Assembly: GCA_021767985.1 (NCBI GenBank)
Contig: JAASSH010000020.1
Coordinates: 1 to 10,826 of the forward strand
Length of the DNA: 10,826 bases
Reading direction: 5' to 3'
Origin: Gammaproteobacteria bacterium
Lineage (GTDB): Bacteria > Pseudomonadota > Gammaproteobacteria > GCA-001735895
A program made the translations under genes and the position numbers. Positions 6,584 to 10,826 of this stretch are shown here, in pieces (within the stretch, counting starts at the first letter, position 1; the number at the start of each line of letters is the position of its first letter). A model generated the notes under the pieces. The model ran no database searches. It had not been told where the DNA came from and worked only from the letters and a program-made list of their open reading frames with translations.

Positions 6584-7849
6584 CTAAACCGTGCGCAGGC
6601 CCAGCTCTTTCATGTGCTTGATCAGCAGATCCTTGTTGCGCTTAAGCCATCCGGAAACGCTGCGGAACTCCTTGATGCGCGCCTTGCCGCCCTCGACTAC
6701 CACCACCGGCCAGAATCCGACCACCGCGTTGTCGAGTCCCCACAGTTCCTTGCCCCACCAGTGTCCGCCGCCGAATATGAACTCGGGACGGCTGTTCGAC
6801 TTGAGTGCGTTCAGTACATCGGTGGGCTCGACGCTGCCGGCGGCCTTGGCGCCCTCAATCCAGTTCAGCAGGATTGCCGGGTATTCCCAGGACACCGCCG
6901 ACCAGTCGTTAGGATGCGCCGCACGGTACTTGGCGTCGAAATCGCCGGGATTGGGGAAATTGACGATATCTTCGTTCAACTTCGGATCGTCGAAATCCGG
7001 GAACTGGAAAATCGTGCCGTCAACAAACTCCTGGCTGGTCTTGGCGATGATCTCGTCGTAAAAATCCAGCGTGCAGGAAATGATCTTGCCCTTGAAACCC
7101 TGGTGGTAGAGCTGCTCCATCAACGGTGTGACGTAAAAGCTTGTCGCCATGCAGAAAATATCCGGTTTCTTCGCCAGCACCGAGCTGACGATCGGCGCGA
7201 AGTCGGTGATATCGAAACCGTGCAGGTTGACGTCGACGACCTCGATGCCATTGGCCTCGAACGCGGCCTTGTAGGTCGCGGCGGATTGCAGTCCGTACTC
7301 GGCGTCATTGTTGGTTACGATCGCCGCGGTCTTAGCTTCGGGGAAGTTCTCGGCCAGGTAATCAACGCCGGTAACGTTGTACAGCGGGTGCGATTCGCAG
7401 GTCGCGATCAGGTACTCCGATTTCTCGGTAATATCGCTCGGCAGCAGCGTGGTAGTCAACATCTTGCGCCGCTGGGCCCAGGGCAGGATCGATGCCACGG
7501 TCGAACCACCGAGCATCATGACCATCTTGACCTTGTCCTGCAGCACCAGTTTCTTGTAACCCTGCACCGCCTTTTCGGTATCGTAACCGTGATCGTAGGC
7601 CACCATCTCGATGTTGTACTTGTCACCGCCGATACTTACGCCGCCAGCAGCATTGATATCGTCGGCAACGATCTGGCAACCATAGAGGCCAGGCAACCCC
7701 CAGGGTGCATAGTCTCCGGTCATCGGGATATTCATGCCAATTTTTACGGTTTTGTTGGCTGCCAGCAGGTTGCCGGAAAAAGTTCCGCTGCCCGCGGCAA
7801 CCACGCTGGCGACCGAGGCGCGTAACAAATCTCGTCTGGAAAAACTCAT
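6584..7849 (-). CDS. Tat-exported Liv-type ABC transporter substrate-binding protein
   Basis: 421 residues from the ATG at 7847-7849, chosen because GGAGGA (7855-7860) sits 5 bases before it and because the protein then opens with a Tat signal. The twin-arginine motif SRRDLL is at 4-9, a hydrophobic segment follows, and probable cleavage is near LLAA|N (31/32). The mature domain begins KTVKIGMNIPMTGDYAPWG (about 33-51), the first strand of Peripla_BP_6 proteins, and continues with DDINAAGG and TNNDAEYGLQSA family blocks. It captures the substrate in the periplasm and hands it to LivHM. Tat export implies folding before export. It heads the operon, with livH-livM-livG-livF downstream and the ammonium channel unit upstream, so a nitrogen-containing substrate (amino acid, amide or similar) is likely but unproven. 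An upstream in-frame start at 7888 has no ribosome binding site and would bury the Tat motif. Confidence 0.9.
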   Translation of the reverse strand: MSFSRRDLLRASVASVVAAGSGTFSGNLLAANKTVKIGMNIPMTGDYAPWGLPGLYGCQIVADDINAAGGVSIGGDKYNIEMVAYDHGYDTEKAVQGYKKLVLQDKVKMVMMLGGSTVASILPWAQRRKMLTTTLLPSDITEKSEYLIATCESHPLYNVTGVDYLAENFPEAKTAAIVTNNDAEYGLQSAATYKAAFEANGIEVVDVNLHGFDITDFAPIVSSVLAKKPDIFCMATSFYVTPLMEQLYHQGFKGKIISCTLDFYDEIIAKTSQEFVDGTIFQFPDFDDPKLNEDIVNFPNPGDFDAKYRAAHPNDWSAVSWEYPAILLNWIEGAKAAGSVEPTDVLNALKSNSRPEFIFGGGHWWGKELWGLDNAVVGFWPVVVVEGGKARIKEFRSVSGWLKRNKDLLIKHMKELGLRTV

Positions 7850-7930
7850 GACTGTCCTCCACATGTTTTTATTGACAACCCGCAACAAGGTGCCAGGTCG
7901 TCACTCGTTGTGTATGAAGATCCGGTCGCC

Positions 7931-7942
7931 GCGTGATCACGC
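7931..7942. promoter_or_regulatory. Perfect 12-bp palindrome upstream of the binding-protein gene (candidate operator)
   Basis: GCGTGATCACGC is fully self-complementary. It lies 82-93 bases before the binding-protein ATG, in the 234-base gap that must hold the transporter promoter. A dimeric regulator site is the simplest reading; the regulator is not identifiable. Confidence 0.4.
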
Positions 7943-7998
7943 AGGCCATGCCGAATTTCTTGTTATTAGAATCGCATAGTGCGACAGGGAGCATGTTA

Positions 7999-8055
7999 GA
8001 CCGGATACGGTCAGCAAGTATATACGTGATTTCCACAATAGCCGCGTGTAGCGGC
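7999..8055. repeat. Two short inverted repeats in the gap before the transporter operon
   Basis: GACCG-gata-CGGTC (7999-8012) and GCCGC-gtgta-GCGGC (8041-8055) are 5-bp stems. The second begins about 29 bases past the stop of the small secreted protein, read on the minus strand, but no T-run follows. They may be regulatory or mRNA-end structures; support is weak. Confidence 0.25.
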
Positions 8056-8083
8056 CGGCCTCCGAACGTGGAAAAGCCGATAC

Positions 8084-8440
8084 TCAGTCGCTACCGGACT
8101 GCGATTGAGGGTTGCGCCTGAACATGATGACCCGGCCATTTTCATCGTGCAACAGCAGGCCACCGTCCTGAATTTGCGCCATGAAACCGAATTTTAGATC
8201 GGCAATTCCGATTTGGCCGGCAATACGATCGCCGAAACGCCGCGCGTTTAGCGGCATGGGCTCTCCCCCGGCCCGGTAGATGCCATCATACTGGCCACGG
8301 GCGTAGCCGGTTATGCTCAACTGGTATACCTCGCCATCGAGCTGGCCGATAAAATGGCCGGTAAACAGGTCGGCGGCGACAGTTTCGCTGCAGAGCAAGA
8401 GTAGCAACAGGAACCTGAAACTCGATACTGGTATTTGCAT
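8084..8440 (-). CDS. Small secreted protein of unknown function
   Basis: 118 residues. The ATG at 8438-8440 is preceded by GGAGA about 6 bases upstream. A Sec signal peptide is clear: a short polar start, FRLLLLLLC-type core (9-17) and probable cleavage after VAA (about residue 23). The mature part (about 95 residues) is rich in alternating glycine and aromatic residues: FTGHFIGQLDGEVYQLSITG, YDGIYRAGG, FGDRIAGQIG, LKFGFMAQIQ. This pattern of repeated short strands suggests a small all-beta domain. It contains no cysteine after cleavage and no lipobox with the expected spacing, so it is likely periplasmic or exported. It seems monocistronic: its own promoter is at 8472 and the amt terminator lies upstream. 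I do not recognise a named family. Confidence 0.8.
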   Translation of the reverse strand: MQIPVSSFRFLLLLLLCSETVAADLFTGHFIGQLDGEVYQLSITGYARGQYDGIYRAGGEPMPLNARRFGDRIAGQIGIADLKFGFMAQIQDGGLLLHDENGRVIMFRRNPQSQSGSD

Positions 8441-8460
8441 CCGCTGTCTCCGATGTGGGT

Positions 8461-8475
8461 TAATCCAATGGATTA
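8461..8475. repeat. Inverted repeat overlapping the promoter of the small secreted protein
   Basis: TAATCC-aat-GGATTA forms a 6-bp perfect inverted repeat that overlaps the -10 box and the expected start of transcription. That is the position where a repressor would block RNA polymerase. Confidence 0.4.
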
Positions 8476-8477
8476 TA
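8472..8477 (-). promoter_or_regulatory. -10 box (TATAAT) for the small secreted protein
   Basis: The minus strand reads CCCCTATAATCC, a perfect -10 hexamer 31-37 bases before the ATG at 8440, giving a leader of about 25 bases. The -35 zone 17 bases upstream (GCAACA) is poor. Confidence 0.5.
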
Positions 8478-8530
8478 GGGGATGCTAATTTTCCTGTTGC
8501 CCAGTTCAGGAGACTTTCTGCCAGCGCAAA

Positions 8531-8564
8531 AAAAAGCCCCGCCTGTTTCCAGGCGAGGCTTTTT
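8531..8564 (-). terminator. Strong intrinsic terminator of the amt unit (bidirectional form)
   Basis: AAAAAGCC-c-CGCCTG (8531-8545), a tttc loop, and CAGGCG-a-GGCTTTTT (8550-8564) form a 14-bp stem with one mismatch. On the minus strand the stem runs into eight T residues (8535 to 8528). It starts 15 bases after the small membrane protein stop, closing the amt unit and separating it from the secreted-protein gene. The plus-strand T-run (TTTTTCTT) would also work in the other direction. Confidence 0.92.
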
Positions 8565-8578
8565 CTTATGCGGTGGGT

Positions 8579-8788
8579 CTAGTTGCTTTTTTCGACGCCG
8601 TGCGTACTGTCGCTATCGTCACTTCTGAACTTGTGCTGAGTTTCATGATGATTCTCGGTCTTCAGCGTCACGAACATCGGAACGATACACAGGATTACGG
8701 CAAGCCAGAACCAGATTCCGGCAGACCCGGCGAAGGAGAAGAAAGCTGCCGCGCCGTCCCAGGTTTCGATTGGACTTGAGTTAAACAT
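8579..8788 (-). CDS. Small single-pass membrane protein coupled to amt
   Basis: 69 residues from the ATG at 8786-8788. The Shine-Dalgarno AGGAGA overlaps the amt TAG stop, giving a 10-base gap and clear translational coupling. An amphipathic start (MFNSSPIETWDGAAAFFSFA) leads to one membrane helix at about 21-42 (SAGIWFWLAVILCIVPMFV), then a short basic turn (K43) and a polar, histidine- and acid-rich tail (ENHHETQHKFRSDDSDSTHG). Positive-inside charges suggest N-out/C-in. A longer frame reaching 8851 lies inside amt and has no ribosome binding site. No known domain is recognised. By position it could be a small accessory or regulatory subunit of the ammonium channel, similar in principle to other transporter-bound microproteins; that role is inference. 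The strong terminator follows directly. Confidence 0.8.
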   Translation of the reverse strand: MFNSSPIETWDGAAAFFSFAGSAGIWFWLAVILCIVPMFVTLKTENHHETQHKFRSDDSDSTHGVEKSN

Positions 8789-8798
8789 ATTTATTCTC

Positions 8799-10103
8799 CT
8801 AGTTGATTGTTTTGATGTCTTCTGGATAAGCCATCGCTTCGATTTCGACATCCATACCGACTTCCTGGACGCCGTCGCTGGCGCGCAGAATACCCAGTGC
8901 CTTGAAGATCCAGGCGAATACGAATCCCGGTATAAACCCGAGCAGCACCATGACGATCATGCCCTTGAACTGGCCGCCGAAGGTGATAGACGGGATGTTA
9001 TCCGCAAACTGCGGGTAACCACCGAGGAAAATACCGGCAAACAACAGCCCGAGTATGCCGCAGACGCCATGCACCGCGACCGCGCCAACCGCGTCGTCGA
9101 TACCCATCTTTTCGATGAATTGCGCCGCCATCGGTCCAATCACACCGCCGGCGAAGGCGAGTACGAAAGCGAGACCCGGGTAGTAGAGATCCATACCGGC
9201 CGCGACCGAGATAACGCCGCAAAGTGCGCCAGACATCATCCAGAACGGATCGCGGGTTTTGGTGTAAGCCCCGATCATGCCGCCGGCGATACCCATCAGG
9301 GTGTTGAAACAGATGGCCGACAGCGTCGTCGGCATGCCGTAGATATTGGTCCACTGACCGATACCGGTCGGGCCACCGCCGCCGTAGAACAGGCAACCGC
9401 CGAGGAAGCCGAAGAAACCGGTCACGATCAGCATCAGTCCGACCATCGTCATCGGCAGGCTATGGCCGCGAATTACGTTGGCCGAGCCGTCGGCGTTGAA
9501 TTTACCGATGCGCGGTCCGAGGTGGATCAGCACGCCCAGCGCGAAGAAACCGGAAATGATATGCACCACGCCCGAGGCGCCGAAGTCATGGTAACCCCAG
9601 TCGGTGACCATCCAGCCGGCATAATGCCAGCCCCAGGACGCGGACAGAATCCACACGACCGAGCCGAGTATGACGGCGAGGATAATGAAAGCGGTCATGC
9701 GAATACGTTCGATAACCGCACCTGACATGATCGAAGCGGTGGTACAGGCAAACAGCGTGAACGCGCCCCAGAATACGCCGGAGGCGTTGTCCTGCAGGTT
9801 CGGACCCATGCTGTCGCCCCAGGGTACGCCGCCCGCGCCAGCTTCCCAGTCGGGCGTGAAACCCTGGTACATCGCCAGGTAGATCCACCAGCCGAACATC
9901 CAGAATGTCGGGATCATATAGGCAAATGCCAGGACGTTCTTGGTACCGGCGGCGAGCGTGTGCTTGACTCTCGAAGCGCCCATCTCGTACATCATGAAGC
10001 CCGCGTGAATCAGGATCATGATGGCGGTACACCAGTAGTAATAAACCTCGAGGTTTATCGTGTTGGCCCACGTTAACGCGGACTCTAGTTCTGCAGGTGT
10101 CAT
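8799..10103 (-). CDS. amt: Ammonium transporter (Amt/MEP/Rh family)
   Basis: 434-residue inner-membrane ammonium channel, full length without a cleaved signal peptide and with the expected 11 hydrophobic helices. The pore signatures are present: HDFGASGVVHIISG (172-185) holds D173 and the first pore histidine H181 (E. coli AmtB D160 and H168), and DDAVGAVAVHG (336-346) holds the second, H345 (AmtB H318). The family block SGAVIERIR is at 127-135. The cytoplasmic tail keeps the GMDVE...AY pattern used for coupling and PII (GlnK) docking, but the usual HG before E.AY is replaced (IEAMAY). The start ATG (10101-10103) follows GGGGGGGAG by 5 bases. It is first in a two-gene unit with the small membrane protein. 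A sigma-54-like promoter and NtrC-like site upstream fit nitrogen control. No glnK lies in the window. Confidence 0.96.
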   Translation of the reverse strand: MTPAELESALTWANTINLEVYYYWCTAIMILIHAGFMMYEMGASRVKHTLAAGTKNVLAFAYMIPTFWMFGWWIYLAMYQGFTPDWEAGAGGVPWGDSMGPNLQDNASGVFWGAFTLFACTTASIMSGAVIERIRMTAFIILAVILGSVVWILSASWGWHYAGWMVTDWGYHDFGASGVVHIISGFFALGVLIHLGPRIGKFNADGSANVIRGHSLPMTMVGLMLIVTGFFGFLGGCLFYGGGGPTGIGQWTNIYGMPTTLSAICFNTLMGIAGGMIGAYTKTRDPFWMMSGALCGVISVAAGMDLYYPGLAFVLAFAGGVIGPMAAQFIEKMGIDDAVGAVAVHGVCGILGLLFAGIFLGGYPQFADNIPSITFGGQFKGMIVMVLLGFIPGFVFAWIFKALGILRASDGVQEVGMDVEIEAMAYPEDIKTIN

Positions 10104-10254
10104 TGCGACTCCCCCCCTTGTTTAGTTTTAACGACTGTTCTTCGACAGTATTGCCACTGCTTCCCTCGATAATGATTCGCTGCTGCTCGTCGACTGGCAA
10201 TCGACCGCCGAATATCATCCCTGGATTGCTTTGTTCTTGTGTTGCTACCGTCAT
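10104..10254 (-). other. Open leader frame joining amt across a G7 tract
   Basis: An open frame starts at ATG 10252-10254 (MTVATQEQSNPGMIFGG, then RLPVDEQQRIIIEG, then NTVEEQSLKLNKGG) and reaches the amt start without a stop, one base out of phase. The homopolymer of seven G (10111-10117, minus strand) is just before amt. With six G the frame would read KGGVAMTPAEL and give Amt a soluble extension of about 50 residues. First codon positions are purine-rich, as in coding DNA, but no ribosome binding site is clear. It could be a leader peptide, a phase-variable or ancestral extension, a base-calling error, or chance. Confidence 0.3.
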
Positions 10255-10288
10255 CGACGGCAATGTAACCCACGCAGCTTAACCAATT

Positions 10289-10305
10289 TGCAAATCGATC
10301 ACCAA
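10289..10305 (-). promoter_or_regulatory. Candidate sigma-54 (-24/-12) promoter for amt
   Basis: The minus strand reads TTGGTGATCGATTTGCA. It has the invariant GG and GC exactly 10 bases apart and a full TTTGCA -12 element; the -24 side keeps TTGG but not the CAC of the consensus TGGCAC-N5-TTGC. Predicted start is near 10279, giving a leader of about 175 bases. Ammonium channel genes are classic RpoN/NtrC targets. Confidence 0.45.
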
Positions 10306-10328
10306 AATACTGAATTTTAAGACAATTT

Positions 10329-10345
10329 TGCACCATGGCGGTGCG
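10329..10345. promoter_or_regulatory. NtrC-like binding site upstream of amt
   Basis: TGCACCATGGCGGTGCG matches the 17-bp NtrC enhancer pattern TGCACY-N5-GGTGCA, with arms GCACC and GGTGC perfect and one outer mismatch. Its centre is about 58 bases upstream of the start predicted from the sigma-54-like element, closer than most NtrC enhancers. Only one site is visible. Confidence 0.5.
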
Positions 10346-10415
10346 GAAATCCGGGAATTTCGCCAGGCAACAGGTATGCGAGGAGGTTGTTAAACGGTTT
10401 CGCCGGATTCGAAAG

Positions 10416-10444
10416 CCCGGAGCCGTTCGATTCCGGCTCTTACG
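10416..10444 (-). terminator. Terminator-like hairpin after the right-edge gene
   Basis: GAGCCG (10420-10425) and CGGCTC (10434-10439) form a 6-bp stem with an 8-base loop; outer CCCG and CGGG may add pairs across a 3-base bulge. It lies about 15-40 bases past the stop of the right-edge gene. Only a short TTT follows on the minus strand, so termination would be weak. Confidence 0.4.
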
Positions 10445-10456
10445 GGAACAATTCGA

Positions 10457-10826
10457 TCAGTTGGCTTGATCGCTATCGGCGAATATCTGCGAGTGAATAC
10501 CGAAGTGATGGATGTAATAGCGCTGGCCGTCGCTGGCCAGGTTAAGTTTGATTACGGCCGGACCGGATTCGAATTCCAGCGGTACCTGGTAGGCGATCAA
10601 CTCGACATCCCCCAGCTTGTCGATAGTCTCGGAACGATTTCCCATGAATTCCGGCCGGCTCATCGACTGCAACGGCCCCAGCCGGCTATATCCCTCGTAA
10701 GCGGCCCGGACTTTATCGGATGCAAACACGGCCCGTGCCGTGGGCGACAACAGCATGTCGAGCTCTGAGTACCGCCAGCTGGTCAACTTTGGCAGGGCCT
10801 GTTCGAGGTAGGGAATCGCGGTCTCG
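10457..10826 (-). CDS. C-terminal part of an unrecognised protein (runs off the window edge)
   Basis: The frame is open from the window edge to the TGA at 10457-10459: 122 codons with no stop. The visible part reads ETAIPYLEQALPKLTSWRYSELD-type residues at its start, then helical sequence, then VELIAYQVPLEFESGPAVIKLNL, DGQRYYIHHFGIHS and a polar end. A helix-rich first half followed by two or three beta-strands ending in a DGqryYIhhF strand is the pattern of small NTF2-like (DUF4019-type) periplasmic domains, but this is only a structural guess. A possible TTG start at 10784-10786 is not needed, because the frame and its protein-like character continue upstream of it. It seems separate from amt: the gap has its own promoter signals. 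No function is assigned. Confidence 0.65.
   Translation of the reverse strand, partial: ETAIPYLEQALPKLTSWRYSELDMLLSPTARAVFASDKVRAAYEGYSRLGPLQSMSRPEFMGNRSETIDKLGDVELIAYQVPLEFESGPAVIKLNLASDGQRYYIHHFGIHSQIFADSDQAN

Larger units (their letters stand above)
10104..10456. other. Regulatory gap between amt and the upstream gene
   Basis: This 353-base gap holds the amt Shine-Dalgarno, the open leader frame, a sigma-54-like promoter, an NtrC-like site and a terminator-like hairpin, each listed separately. I see no RNA gene or riboswitch that I can name. Confidence 0.6.

Noticed and set aside
6368..7825. Long plus-strand open frame (about 485 codons) opposite the binding-protein gene
   Set aside because: It mirrors the well-supported binding-protein and livH genes, has no ribosome binding site, no family motif and an Arg/His/Gly-biased composition typical of antisense frames in GC-rich genes.
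3164..7849. Assignment of the transporter as a urea (urtABCDE) system
   Set aside because: Proximity to amt made this attractive, but LivH lacks the large extra N-terminal region of proteobacterial UrtB and the binding protein does not show recognisable UrtA features. Substrate left open.
7850..7888. Upstream start (7888) for the binding protein
   Set aside because: The extra 13 residues precede a clean Tat motif, and the internal ATG at 7849 has GGAGGA at ideal spacing.
8789..8851. Longer N-terminus for the small membrane protein
   Set aside because: The added residues lie inside the amt coding end and are highly basic and polar. The ATG at 8788 has the AGGAGA site.
9069..9725. Plus-strand open frame of 218 codons opposite amt
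   Set aside because: It is antisense to a complete ammonium channel with conserved pore residues; no independent start signal or motif.
9586..10263. 225-codon minus-strand frame overlapping amt as one protein
   Set aside because: The part inside amt is out of frame with the real channel and protein-unlike. Only the segment before amt (10104-10254) was kept as a low-confidence leader frame.
10100..10336. 78-codon minus-strand frame ending in an ATGA overlap with amt
   Set aside because: The overlap is tempting, but the sequence is rich in arginine and low in hydrophobic order. It begins upstream of the likely promoter and inside the NtrC-like site, and has no ribosome binding site.
1..10826. 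CRISPR arrays, tRNA/rRNA genes, insertion sequences, phage attachment sites
   Set aside because: No regularly spaced repeats, cloverleaf-like segments, transposase motifs or flanking terminal repeats were seen.

Overview
The window looks like a chromosomal segment of a free-living, probably aquatic proteobacterium. A gammaproteobacterium is my best guess, from the moderately high GC of most genes, the Tat-exported binding protein, and the Amt and Liv-type transporters; no marker gene proves it. Every gene I can support lies on the minus strand, so the functional order runs from high to low coordinates.

Right edge to the middle (10826 to 8531): the 3' part of an unrecognised gene (10457-10826); a regulatory gap with a good NtrC-like site and a sigma-54-like promoter; amt (ammonium channel); and a 69-residue single-pass membrane protein whose ribosome binding site overlaps the amt stop codon. 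A strong intrinsic terminator (8531-8564) closes this unit. Next comes a monocistronic small secreted protein (8084-8440) with a clear TATAAT box.

Middle (7849 to 3164): a complete five-gene branched-chain/HAAT-type ABC importer, in the order Tat-exported binding protein, livH, livM, livG, livF. The last four genes are butted or overlapping. A gap with two strong palindromes separates the binding protein from livH. Together with amt, this makes a roughly 7 kb block likely to be for nitrogen acquisition.

Left end (3163 to 1): about 900 bp of gene-poor sequence holding a decayed fragment of a SARP/BTAD-type regulator. It is followed by the most unusual gene here, a 703-residue membrane protein that joins an N-terminal Cache sensor domain to a complete pentameric ligand-gated ion channel (ligand-binding domain plus four M helices). 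Ten bases downstream begins a truncated gene for a secreted Liv-type periplasmic binding protein. The channel gene is visibly more AT-rich than the transporter block and sits next to a pseudogene, which suggests an acquired or exchangeable segment.

The strongest candidate for an undescribed system is the pairing of a Cache-pLGIC fusion with a periplasmic binding protein in one transcription unit: a possible chemical-signal-gated channel with an accessory ligand-delivery protein.
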